A program made the position numbers and the translations under genes. This document shows positions 7,748 through 14,866 of a DNA stretch of 28,033 nucleotides, piece after piece. The stretch lies in IMG/VR virus record IMGVR_UViG_3300029922_000256, positions 1-28,033 of that record, one strand, 5' to 3'. The first letter of the stretch is position 1. Every line of letters starts with the position of its first letter. The stretch is from a virus. Under the pieces are notes generated by a model that was not told the origin of the DNA, ran no database searches, and saw only the letters and a program-made list of their open reading frames with translations.

Positions 7748-8815
7748 ATGGAGAGAAAACTAGCATCAATTCGTAAAGTTACAAAGATTGAATCCATTCC
7801 CGAAGCCGATCTGGTTGAATGTGTTTCACTAGACGGGTGGGATCTGGTATCGAAAAAGGGTGATTTTCAAGATGGAGACTTAGGAGTATATTTTGAAATT
7901 GATTCAATTTTACCTAGAAAACCATGGAATGAATTTCTTTTTAAAACAGTTTCGGAAACTAATTACAGATTAAAAACAAAAAAATTACGGGGAGTTATTT
8001 CACAAGGATTGCTTATCCCCATAAAGAATATTACTGAAATTACAAATCCAATTTTTGAAGGTGATGATTTGACTGAATTTTTAGGTATTACTAAATATGA
8101 ACCACAAATTCCAGCACAATTACAAGGTATTGTTAAAGGTAATTTCCCAGAAGGTATAAGAAAATCAGATGAAGAACGTTGGCAAAATATTCCAAAAATT
8201 TGGGATGAATTATTACTTTGCGAGGAAATTGTTGGTCGTAGAAAGGAAGATGGAAGTTCAGCAACTTTTTATCTGATTGATGATGTATTTGGTGTATGTT
8301 CCAGAAATCTCGATCTAAAAGAATCTGAAAATAATACCTTTTGGAAGGTTGCTAGAAAATTAGATATTGAGAATAAACTCAGAATGTATTTGGAATATAT
8401 TAATAGTATATTAAATCAAACAGAAAATCCAATAATAATTAAAAATATTTATTGTCAGGGGGAATTGTTAGGGCCGGGTATTCAGAAGAATCTTTTGGGT
8501 TTAGCAGAAAATACTGTGCATTTATTTGATTTTGGATATCCCAATACAAATCTCAAAAATACTGATTATGATTTAATTCATTTTTGTGATATGACAAACT
8601 TAGATATTTGTCCAGAAGTCTTCCGAGGAAAAATTGGAGATAAATTTAAATCTTTAGAAGAAATGTCAGAATTTTCAGATACAATTACATATCCAAATGG
8701 AAAAACTGCCGAAGGAATTGTGTGGAGACGATTAGATTGGGGTTATTCACCATATCTAAAATCTAGATTATCTTTCAAAACTATTTCTAACAAATATCTA
8801 TTGAAAAATGAATAA
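7748..8815 (+). CDS. RNA ligase, Rnl5 / DRB0094 family
   Basis: A second, unrelated ATP-dependent RNA ligase. The 355 residues follow the Deinococcus RNA ligase plan (about 342 residues): an N-terminal OB-fold module (ERKLASIRKVTKIESIPEAD, then VISQGLLIPI near 83-92), then the adenylyltransferase domain with motif I GRRKEDGS and nucleophile K166. Later parts are CQGELLGPGIQ (motif III region), AEGIVWRR (motif IV) and LSFKTISNKYLL (motif V). Deinococcus-type Rnl is known to seal 3'-OH RNA to 5'-phosphate ends, with a preference for nicked duplexes bridged by RNA 3'-OH strands. A strong promoter directly upstream suggests partly independent expression from PseT and Rnl1. Two RNA ligases with different substrate preferences in one cluster point to repair of more than one type of RNA damage. 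Confidence 0.9.
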   Translation: MERKLASIRKVTKIESIPEADLVECVSLDGWDLVSKKGDFQDGDLGVYFEIDSILPRKPWNEFLFKTVSETNYRLKTKKLRGVISQGLLIPIKNITEITNPIFEGDDLTEFLGITKYEPQIPAQLQGIVKGNFPEGIRKSDEERWQNIPKIWDELLLCEEIVGRRKEDGSSATFYLIDDVFGVCSRNLDLKESENNTFWKVARKLDIENKLRMYLEYINSILNQTENPIIIKNIYCQGELLGPGIQKNLLGLAENTVHLFDFGYPNTNLKNTDYDLIHFCDMTNLDICPEVFRGKIGDKFKSLEEMSEFSDTITYPNGKTAEGIVWRRLDWGYSPYLKSRLSFKTISNKYLLKNE

Positions 8816-8818
8816 TTT

Positions 8819-8896
8819 ATGACTAAAGAAGAATATGAATGGGATATTACTAAAGAAGGCGATCTTCACGAAAAATGGTACAAATACGTAACATGA
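8819..8896 (+). pseudogene. Short acidic ORF, possibly the broken 5' part of a small gene
   Basis: A 25-codon frame begins MTKEEYEWDITKEGDLHEKW four bases after the Rnl5 stop. It ends at a TGA, but the +1 frame immediately continues with HEEYECYYYNSCYCCVAIK and on to a stop near 8991, giving a Cys/Tyr-rich sequence that looks protein-like. Either the short peptide is real, or a one-base shift near 8889-8894 has split a ~58-residue gene. The evidence is frame quality only. Confidence 0.3.
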
Positions 8897-8926
8897 AGAA
8901 TATGAATGTTATTACTATAACTCATG

Positions 8927-8946
8927 TTATTGCTGCGTAGCAATAA
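8927..8946 (+). other. Inverted repeat before the small gene at 8953
   Basis: TTATTGCT-GCGT-AGCAATAA forms a perfect eight-base-pair stem with a four-base loop, ending six bases before the ATG at 8953. It lacks a following T-run, so it is a poor intrinsic terminator. It might be an operator, an mRNA hairpin near the start codon, or chance in A/T-rich DNA. Confidence 0.3.
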
Positions 8947-8952
8947 AGTACA

Positions 8953-9147
8953 ATGAAAACAATAAACTCACCTTCTCCAGAAGTCTTGAATAAGATTTTT
9001 CAAAATCAATATAAATACGATTCTGATATTTATGATGATATTGATAATTCGAATTATTCTGACCGCGAAGTAATTAAGGATCGTTGCAGAAAATACTTCA
9101 TAAAAGGTGTGTATTTTGCAGAACAGTTACTGAAAAATACGGATTAA
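8953..9147 (+). CDS. Small acidic hypothetical protein (64 aa)
   Basis: Not recognised. A soluble protein beginning MKTINSPSPEVLNKIFQ, with an Asp/Tyr/Asn-rich centre (YDSDIYDDIDNSNYSD) and a helical C-terminus holding one Cys (DRCRKYFIKG). It closes the rightward RNA-repair block. Its TAA and the TAA of the convergent membrane-protein gene are both formed by the palindrome TTAA at 9144-9147, so transcripts from the two strands must overlap unless they end inside genes. Confidence 0.6.
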   Translation: MKTINSPSPEVLNKIFQNQYKYDSDIYDDIDNSNYSDREVIKDRCRKYFIKGVYFAEQLLKNTD

Positions 9148-9473
9148 TGTTTCTTTATAAAATATTTTCGGAAAATAAAGGACAATATTGGATAGGTTAA
9201 CCACGCGGAAATTAAATACAATAAAGTAAATTCCATAGAATATGCTGTTATTGTAGCTATTATTAAAGATAACCAAAAAGAAATACATATTTCACAGGAA
9301 GATAATACTCCTAATTTACCCCAATATATTCCTAAATGAATATCAAATGAAGTATTATCCAAAAATAACTTTCTGAATAGTATTTCCCCAAGAGTTGATT
9401 TTAATGGAGAATCAAACCAAATTAATAGTAAGGTCTGTAATATAAAAAATCCAATTATATAAAGAATTATCAT
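9144..9473 (-). CDS. Small membrane protein with CxxC motif (DUF1360-like)
   Basis: A 109-residue integral membrane protein. Hydrophobic segments lie at about residues 1-19, 54-79 and 83-101, and SSCEICISFWLSL at 58-70 carries C60 and C63 at the start of the second segment. A C-x-x-C-x-x-F/W motif leading into a membrane helix is typical of DUF1360-type phage and bacterial proteins, whose function is unknown. The C-terminus is basic (FRKYFIKKH), suggesting a cytoplasmic end. It overlaps the upstream gene by four bases. No catalytic lysis motif is visible, and a holin role is possible but unsupported. Confidence 0.65.
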   Translation of the reverse strand: MIILYIIGFFILQTLLLIWFDSPLKSTLGEILFRKLFLDNTSFDIHLGIYWGKLGVLSSCEICISFWLSLIIATITAYSMEFTLLYLISAWLTYPILSFIFRKYFIKKH

Positions 9474-9688
9474 TGCACTTTGAGTAAAATTTTAAGGTTT
9501 TGAACAAAAATCTGTCTCAACGAAGATTCAGCACATGCATCACAGGCGGCATTCGCACGGATAATTGATAACCTATTTTGATAATCTTTCCTTAAATGCT
9601 CACAATTGGGAATACTTTCAGGACATTTTTTTTGAAGATCAAAAAATTCTGCGATCTGTTCAAATTGTCTCGCTTTCTGAATGTCCAT
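9470..9688 (-). CDS. Small four-cysteine protein, possibly zinc-binding
   Basis: A 72-residue protein with Cys at 22, 29, 49 and 52 (CPESIPNC and CDAC), which could coordinate one metal ion. The rest is helical, starting MDIQKARQFEQIAEFFDLQ. It overlaps the membrane-protein gene downstream by four bases. Its own promoter-like element lies immediately upstream (9695-9721). I do not recognise the family. Confidence 0.6.
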   Translation of the reverse strand: MDIQKARQFEQIAEFFDLQKKCPESIPNCEHLRKDYQNRLSIIRANAACDACAESSLRQIFVQNLKILLKVQ

Positions 9689-9694
9689 AATTTA

Positions 9695-9721
9695 ATTATA
9701 TCATTGAATTTTTAAAATCAA
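9695..9721 (-). promoter_or_regulatory. Sigma70-type promoter before the four-cysteine gene
   Basis: On the minus strand TTGATT (9716-9721) is followed after 15 bases by a perfect TATAAT (9695-9700). The ATG lies only six bases beyond the -10, again predicting an almost leaderless transcript. The element occupies the gap after the neck-protein gene. Confidence 0.45.
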
Positions 9722-9724
9722 TAG

Positions 9725-10516
9725 TTAAACAGATGCCACTCCATAAGAGCCATACACCGAATCCTCCCCTGAATATTGCCAAGCACTTAATGCAGCAGTA
9801 TTAGCTGTAAATGGATATGCACTTGTTCGCTCATTATCGGTCGTTACAGGCGTTGTATTAGCATTTAGTATGTCACCATAGCCAGAGTCGTCAGAAACTT
9901 GTGCAGAACCCTCTTCTATGCCCTGTAAACCGGATTCGAAACTATAACTAAATCGTTTAGCTTTGATTAACCAGACATAATGCCCCATTAAAGCATTAAT
10001 TTGAGAATTATCTTGGTCAATCCTTTCAGTAATCTGATAGGCATTACCATCTCTTGTTCCTGGTCTTGTAGCACCATATTCAACTAACTTAAAAATATCC
10101 CCAGATTTAGGTTCAGAATTTGGGCCAAAAACTTGGTAAAATGAAGAAATAGCAATAAAAGCAGTAATATAATCATTGCTCATATAACCAAATTGAGTCA
10201 ATCTTAATGCATTCTCATCTAAATGAATTCCAATAATTAATTGTGTGGGAGGATTCCAAGTGGTAAATGTATCCTCCCCATAAATATTATCAGCTAAAGT
10301 GATATCATAAGGATTGATATAATAATTACAAAGTTGGCCATATAAACTGATGCTTTCTTGCCACATGTTTCCAAACATTTCCATTGCACAGGCATTATCA
10401 TTAATATCAGTAAACCTAAATGGTGCAGTAGTTACTTGATTACCAGCACATGGATAAATGTTTATGCAAGCTGGAACAGTATAGAAATAACTATTTGGGT
10501 CTATATTTTGAATCAT
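9725..10516 (-). CDS. 14: Neck protein, T4 gp14-like (head-tail connector)
   Basis: A 263-residue protein, near the 256 of T4 gp14. It shares the family's arrangement rather than strong identity: an YGED motif after an N-terminal beta region (DITLADNIYGEDTF, about residues 73-86), then L..FGYMSND, an F-type strand, EPKSGDIFKL (the EPKEGD element), an IT-x-R-x-D turn, an L-x-G-x-Y-V-W segment and KRFSYSFES. The C-terminal ~60 residues are Ser/Asn/Asp-rich and probably flexible. In T4, gp14 joins gp13 and gp15 at the head-tail junction, and portal and gp15 genes are on this strand nearby. An AGGA core lies five bases before the ATG. The alternative is an unrelated structural protein. Confidence 0.6.
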   Translation of the reverse strand: MIQNIDPNSYFYTVPACINIYPCAGNQVTTAPFRFTDINDNACAMEMFGNMWQESISLYGQLCNYYINPYDITLADNIYGEDTFTTWNPPTQLIIGIHLDENALRLTQFGYMSNDYITAFIAISSFYQVFGPNSEPKSGDIFKLVEYGATRPGTRDGNAYQITERIDQDNSQINALMGHYVWLIKAKRFSYSFESGLQGIEEGSAQVSDDSGYGDILNANTTPVTTDNERTSAYPFTANTAALSAWQYSGEDSVYGSYGVASV

Positions 10517-10518
10517 AA

Positions 10519-10956
10519 TTATATCCTATTGGACAAAATCCATTTGTTTAATTTTTGATCGTAATAAATTGATGGTCCTTTTCTACAAATCATCTTAGTT
10601 TTGCCTTTTTCTGGTTGAACTTTAAAATTTTGGATAATGTATTCATATTCGGAAGGATTCAAAACAATCGCCGATTTAGACTTATTTTCGATAAGGTTTT
10701 CTACACGAGTTTTTTTAGATGCATCAACTGTTTGGGATTTAGCAATTGTTCGAACGTGTTTTCTAAATCCTTTTGAAGTAATTCCGAAGTCTCTTATGAT
10801 AGGTTTTTTATGTCTTGGTCCTCTTAATTTTTTAGTAGAAGTTAGGGGGATATTTAGATCAGCAGCAACATCATTTAAAGGAGGGATATTACTGTAACCA
10901 GTATTCCAAGTAGTTTCCTTTAAAATTAGATTTAAAAGAGTGTTGAACTTATCCAT
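10519..10956 (-). CDS. Hypothetical basic protein in virion gene cluster (145 aa)
   Basis: I start this gene at the ATG at 10954-10956, which gives MDKFNTLLNLILKETTW; the longer frame needs a TTG inside the upstream mini-fibre gene. It begins eight bases after that gene's stop. The middle is strongly basic (KKLRGPRHKKPIIRDFG, then SKGFRKHVRTIAKS), and the C-terminus is a beta-rich segment with SIYYDQKLNKWILS. No family recognised. The location between mini-fibre and neck genes suggests a virion or assembly protein; basic composition could mean DNA contact. Confidence 0.6.
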   Translation of the reverse strand: MDKFNTLLNLILKETTWNTGYSNIPPLNDVAADLNIPLTSTKKLRGPRHKKPIIRDFGITSKGFRKHVRTIAKSQTVDASKKTRVENLIENKSKSAIVLNPSEYEYIIQNFKVQPEKGKTKMICRKGPSIYYDQKLNKWILSNRI

Positions 10957-10964
10957 TGAACTAT

Positions 10965-11693
10965 TTATCTGATACGAACTGCTTCTAAACCACCCCAAGC
11001 ACTAACTGTTCCATTACCAAATGTTGCAGTACAAACCAGATAATACGTTTGAGGAATAGTAATAGAAGTTCTGGCAAAACTCATATCAATTGTATATGGA
11101 ACATTTAGATTGGATATATAAACTGGTGCAGAACTAAATTGAAAGGGGTTATTGGAAGCAAATGCGGAAGTAGTATTATAAAATGTTTGAAAGGAAGATA
11201 CGGAAGCATTAGTAGCTAGATAATGGACAACTGCAGTTAATTTCCAATCACCAGCACCTAATGTAAAACTTGTAATTACTTTAGAAACAGTACTTGCTAA
11301 TGATACGGGAAATGAACTTAAAACTATTGCTAAATTGGTTTCACCAACAAATCCTGTAGAAGCATAACTACCATCTTGCACTCCAATAATACCACTTAAA
11401 GAACTCATTATCAACTGGTTAGTACTTAATATACCAATATTTGTTAAGTTATTAACAATAGGTTGATTGGATGATACTAAATTTGCAGAATTATTGACAA
11501 CAAATGTAGTAGAATTATTCCAATATGAACTATTTTGAGTTAAAATTGTGTACCAATCTACTCCACCAGATGCAGATAATTCATAATTATAACAGGAAGC
11601 AATAAGTTCCGAAAAATCATCCCCAGTTGGAACAGCTCCACCTTTAAAAAGACATGTTAAATCAGGAATATCTAAAGGAGTTGGATAAGACAT
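10965..11693 (-). CDS. Mini-fibre protein with a single NSA/W repeat
   Basis: A 242-residue structural protein. The N-terminus (MSYPTPLDIPDLTCLFKGG, then TGDDFSELI) resembles virion-attachment segments of small fibre proteins. Residues 45-72 carry one fibre-type repeat, with the core NSSYWNNSTTF followed by VVNNSANL, as in the large fibres. From about residue 130 a Ser/Thr-rich beta domain with WKLTAVVHYL and SAPVYISNLNVPY resembles a jelly-roll-type tip. It looks like a short fibre, whisker or decoration protein built from the same module. An AATAAATA box lies five bases before the ATG. The exact virion site is unknown. Confidence 0.65.
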   Translation of the reverse strand: MSYPTPLDIPDLTCLFKGGAVPTGDDFSELIASCYNYELSASGGVDWYTILTQNSSYWNNSTTFVVNNSANLVSSNQPIVNNLTNIGILSTNQLIMSSLSGIIGVQDGSYASTGFVGETNLAIVLSSFPVSLASTVSKVITSFTLGAGDWKLTAVVHYLATNASVSSFQTFYNTTSAFASNNPFQFSSAPVYISNLNVPYTIDMSFARTSITIPQTYYLVCTATFGNGTVSAWGGLEAVRIR

Positions 11694-11698
11694 ATTTT

Positions 11699-11706
11699 TA
11701 TTTATT
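11699..11706 (-). promoter_or_regulatory. Late-type AATAAATA box before the mini-fibre gene
   Basis: On the minus strand AATAAATA differs at one position from the T4 late promoter box TATAAATA and ends five bases before the ATG at 11693. It overlaps the stop of the leucine-rich-repeat gene. The presence of a gp55 gene in this window makes a late-promoter role plausible. Confidence 0.4.
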
Positions 11707-12625
11707 CTGCACCAGTATCTGCAAGTGAAACATTCGTTCCTTCGTAAGGTGTTACTCGTCTAGCATTTGAAATAGCATTGATAATCTGTCCCTTACTAAA
11801 CTTTACAGGATTGTAATTTAGATCAACTGCATAACTCCCTTTACCAATCTTAAATGGAAGACCATCTAAATTAACAATGAAATTATTACTTGCTGAATAT
11901 CCACCACCAACTTCTGTAGGACCACCAAAAAGGCTTCTCAATTGATTGTAAGAAACATTGAAATTACCACCTATCTTCTGTGTTACTCCTGTTAATTTCT
12001 TCAATTTATTATTCTGAACCCAATAATTACCATTCACTGTAGAAGGAGAACCTTCTAATGATTCTAAGGTATTATGATCTGCTTCAAAATTACCCCCAAT
12101 AATCTTAGCAATACCTTGTAAATTAACTAATTTGTTAAAGGAAACAATATAATTACCACCAACAGTACCAGGTCCACCAACTAAACTAATCAAATTATTA
12201 TGCTTAGCTGAAAAACTACCTTTTAAAGTAAAATATGCACCTTCTAAGGAAGTTAATTGATTTTCATCGACATTATAATCCTGATATACTTTTTGAGGAC
12301 CACCTTTGAGAGAAGTTAGCTTATTCTTAGATGCATTAAAACTTCCAGAAACTAATGTGGGACTATTTTCTAAGGTTGTTAATTCATTATTACCAAAGTC
12401 AACATCCCCATTAACTTTAATTCCTTTTAAGAAATCTGGTAATTTTTCTAGTCCAAGACCATTTAGATTAAGTTCCCCTGTGAAAACCCCATTTTCAATT
12501 TTGGCCTGAATGTTCTGTAAATGCCCCCCAAGTTGTTCTAGAAACAAAGTATTCTGTGATTCATTTAGTTTATGAACTCGAATTCTTTGATATTGGTTGG
12601 CAATTTCGTCAAAATAAGCATACAT
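11702..12625 (-). CDS. Leucine-rich-repeat protein in the head gene cluster
   Basis: A 307-residue protein with about nine tandem repeats of 21 residues from roughly residue 80 to 275. The unit reads N-x-L-x-x-L-x-G-x-P-x-x-V-x-G-x-F/Y, with Asn80, Asn101 and Asn122 as successive first positions. Such repeats form a curved solenoid used for protein binding. The N-terminal ~45 residues are helical and rich in Gln. Similar LRR proteins occur in other phage genomes as far as I recall, without a known job. The gene sits between portal and mini-fibre genes, which argues for a virion or assembly role rather than a host-directed effector, but no secretion signal or catalytic domain helps decide. No frameshift is apparent. 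Confidence 0.75.
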   Translation of the reverse strand: MYAYFDEIANQYQRIRVHKLNESQNTLFLEQLGGHLQNIQAKIENGVFTGELNLNGLGLEKLPDFLKGIKVNGDVDFGNNELTTLENSPTLVSGSFNASKNKLTSLKGGPQKVYQDYNVDENQLTSLEGAYFTLKGSFSAKHNNLISLVGGPGTVGGNYIVSFNKLVNLQGIAKIIGGNFEADHNTLESLEGSPSTVNGNYWVQNNKLKKLTGVTQKIGGNFNVSYNQLRSLFGGPTEVGGGYSASNNFIVNLDGLPFKIGKGSYAVDLNYNPVKFSKGQIINAISNARRVTPYEGTNVSLADTGAE

Positions 12626-12633
12626 CGTATACT

Positions 12634-12639
12634 TATTTA
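12634..12639 (-). promoter_or_regulatory. Late-type TAAATA box before the LRR gene
   Basis: TAAATA on the minus strand lies eight bases before the ATG at 12625, in the short gap after the portal gene. It fits the pattern seen before the other structural genes in this window, but is less close to TATAAATA than the portal and mini-fibre boxes. Confidence 0.3.
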
Positions 12640-12643
12640 ATAA

Positions 12644-14458
12644 TTATTTGTTATTTTTACCACCAGTTGGAGCATTTTCTTGGGGAGTATTACCACCTTC
12701 GGGTTGTTCCCCAGTTTCTTCTCCACCTGTAGCAGGAGGTGTAGGTCCGAATGCAGGTGGGGTAGATTCCCCACCACCACCCGACGATGTTCCGCCACCA
12801 CCAGCAGCAGAACCCCCAGCATTTGCGCCAGGAGCACCGGTAGCAGCTTGTTCTCTCCAATTTGGCCCACTGGACTGGATCTGGGCAACTTCCCATTGAT
12901 TTTCGGCATCTTTCTTGAGAAAGGCAATATTGGCAAGAATCTCTTTATCACTCCATCCCAGATACTTTTTCTGGGCATACATTTTACTAATACTCTCATT
13001 ACTGGTAAGATTATTGAAAGATTCTGCTTTAAGACTAATCTTTTGCTGTTCTCTAGCAGCCATAAAGTTACTGGGTGGATTAAACTCTAAGTCAAATTCA
13101 TTCTCTTGAATATCAAACTTATCCCAAAGTTTCTTAAATTTTAAATGTGTGATAAATCCATTTTTAAGTCCTTCCGAAAAATGCATTTGCACACGCATAA
13201 TGAATCTTGCGAATTTCAATTCTTCTCTTAAAATATCCAAACCATCCTTGTATTCACTATCTGGATTAACCCGATTAACAGGAATTTTCAAACTTCTATA
13301 CAATTTCTTGATAAAATACTGCAAATCAGTCAATTCCCCTAAGTTAATATTACTTTCCAGTTTTTCAACTTTAGTACCTTCACTTCCAGATCTTTTAGCA
13401 AACCAAAAACTATCCAGACTACCTTGAGGATTTAATTGTTGAACAGTTGCTCCTTGATCGTTATCAAAAGTCTTTCTGCTCCAATAATCTTCCATTAATC
13501 TTCTCAAATATCCTTCTGCTTTTGGTGTTGGCATATTTCCAACATCAACATTAAAAACAAGCCTTTCAGGACTTCTAACTAACCGATAAATGATAATATT
13601 ATCTTCACAAAGACTTAACTGTCTATATGCTCTACGAGCATTCTCCAAAAATGGTAATCTAAATGTTTTATTTTCATTCCATAATCCACTGGAAATATAG
13701 GTTACTTGGTTCTTATCCAATGGTATAAATTCATACTTTTCAATTTTATTAGGATTAGTTAGATTAAAAACAGGTTTTCTCAATAAAAACCCCTTAATCA
13801 TTAAATTTTGGATATTTCCATAAATGGGATCGATTAATTCATTGGGAATAACTACAACACCCAAAATACCTTCTTCTAAGTGTTTAGAATGGATAATATG
13901 TTCAAAATAAATTTCCCCATCAATTAAAAGTTGACGACAATATTCCCAGCCTTTATGTTCTAAATCGAAATTATTGATATATTGCTTAAATGCCTGTTGG
14001 AATTCTTCTTTGTGTGAAGGTTTTATATCGGGGGTTTTGAAGACAATTTTAATAATTTCACCATCTTCATCTTTGTTAATAAATTCGTCACAAATTTCAT
14101 CCAACGCATCTCCTACTTCTGCAAATGCTGCCATGACTCTGTAATCTCTAATTCTAGCCCCTTTGTCAGAGCTAATATTGCTGTACATGTAGTTCTGAAA
14201 CTTATGATCTCCAACAATTTTACCAATATCTGTATCATTAATTAAAGTAGAACTAGAAATACTTTGTTTAGAAAGTGCTTCAGTTCTTTTACTTCCTGTT
14301 TTTTGGAATTCACTCCATTTAGGATTTAAATTATTAAGAACATCTAATGAGTTAAATGCCTGATAAGGCAAACGAGAACTTACAAATTTTTGTAAAATCT
14401 GTCCAAAAGTACCTTCTCTTCCAGTACCAGCATTTGCACCTTGATAATTTCCAGCCAT
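12644..14458 (-). CDS. 20: Portal vertex protein, T4 gp20-like
   Basis: The dodecameric portal through which DNA enters the head and to which the neck binds. At 604 residues it exceeds T4 gp20 (524). The diagnostic segment is present: an RSPERLVFNVDVGNMP stretch, then KAEGYLRRLMEDY, a DSFWFAKRSGSEGTKVE loop, NLGELTDLQYFIKKLYRSL and IPVNRVNPD. The N-terminal half has the expected EVGDALDEICDEF and GEIYFEHII segments. The last ~70 residues form a Gly/Pro/Ala-rich low-complexity tail that starts after NWREQAA; this probably explains most of the extra length. An AATAAATA box precedes the start by six bases. Terminase, capsid and protease genes are not in the window. Confidence 0.95.
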   Translation of the reverse strand: MAGNYQGANAGTGREGTFGQILQKFVSSRLPYQAFNSLDVLNNLNPKWSEFQKTGSKRTEALSKQSISSSTLINDTDIGKIVGDHKFQNYMYSNISSDKGARIRDYRVMAAFAEVGDALDEICDEFINKDEDGEIIKIVFKTPDIKPSHKEEFQQAFKQYINNFDLEHKGWEYCRQLLIDGEIYFEHIIHSKHLEEGILGVVVIPNELIDPIYGNIQNLMIKGFLLRKPVFNLTNPNKIEKYEFIPLDKNQVTYISSGLWNENKTFRLPFLENARRAYRQLSLCEDNIIIYRLVRSPERLVFNVDVGNMPTPKAEGYLRRLMEDYWSRKTFDNDQGATVQQLNPQGSLDSFWFAKRSGSEGTKVEKLESNINLGELTDLQYFIKKLYRSLKIPVNRVNPDSEYKDGLDILREELKFARFIMRVQMHFSEGLKNGFITHLKFKKLWDKFDIQENEFDLEFNPPSNFMAAREQQKISLKAESFNNLTSNESISKMYAQKKYLGWSDKEILANIAFLKKDAENQWEVAQIQSSGPNWREQAATGAPGANAGGSAAGGGGTSSGGGGESTPPAFGPTPPATGGEETGEQPEGGNTPQENAPTGGKNNK

Positions 14459-14464
14459 TTTAGT

Positions 14465-14472
14465 TATTTATT
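14465..14472 (-). promoter_or_regulatory. Late-type AATAAATA box before portal gene
   Basis: Minus-strand AATAAATA, one mismatch from the T4 late box TATAAATA, ends six bases before the portal ATG. If it works as in T4, transcription would start at or within a few bases of the start codon. Confidence 0.4.
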
Positions 14473-14496
14473 GAAAAAAACATAAATACAATCCCA

Positions 14497-14862
14497 TTAC
14501 GTAAGTTGTATATAGTTAAAATTCGGACTCATGCTGGCAACATTATATCCTGCTTGCGTCACAAAGACAAAATCTACTAAACACTTTACTGGATAAAATG
14601 GTAAATTAAATATCAAAATATCATCCCCAATTAATTGATAATTGGTTATTTGTAAACCATTAAAGGGAGGGAATTTAGCACTCAAATTCCAAACATTACT
14701 AAAGAAATTATAAGTGCTTAATAATGGTGTGCCAACGGATGCACTTAAAAACAACCCGATTGTATTATTTTGATACCCAAAAGCAGTACCTTGAAAATTC
14801 AATACTAAATCGGTATAACCAGCAGAAATAGAAAATGATGGAAATGGTTTCTGATAACTCAC
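14497..14862 (-). CDS. Small putative virion protein (121 aa, GTG start)
   Basis: A neutral, Phe/Tyr/Asn/Ser-rich, beta-strand-dominated protein without Cys clusters or membrane segments, beginning MSYQKPFPSFSISAGYTDLV from a GTG. The composition (few charged residues, many aromatics) resembles the structural proteins of this phage rather than its enzymes. It starts four bases after the sigma-factor stop and ends 38 bases before the portal gene. A TAAATA lies five bases before the GTG. No family was recognised; a small head or tail decoration protein is a reasonable guess. Confidence 0.6.
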   Translation of the reverse strand: MSYQKPFPSFSISAGYTDLVLNFQGTAFGYQNNTIGLFLSASVGTPLLSTYNFFSNVWNLSAKFPPFNGLQITNYQLIGDDILIFNLPFYPVKCLVDFVFVTQAGYNVASMSPNFNYIQLT

Positions 14863-14866
14863 TAAA

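Noticed and set aside
8927-8946. Inverted repeat as an intrinsic terminator after the RNA-repair genes
   Set aside because: The stem has only two G-C pairs and no T-run follows it, so it was kept only as an inverted repeat of unknown role.
9144-9473. Membrane protein as a holin
   Set aside because: It has about three hydrophobic segments and a CxxC motif, but no lysis genes are adjacent and the motif better fits DUF1360-type proteins.
10957-10998. Longer start (TTG at 10998) for the gene at 10519
   Set aside because: It would overlap the upstream mini-fibre by 34 bases, while an ATG eight bases after that gene's stop gives a typical N-terminus.
12648-13090. Open frames on the plus strand and a second minus frame across the end of the portal gene
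   Set aside because: They arise from the Gly/Pro-rich portal tail, which makes other frames stop-poor; the portal frame is clearly the coding one.
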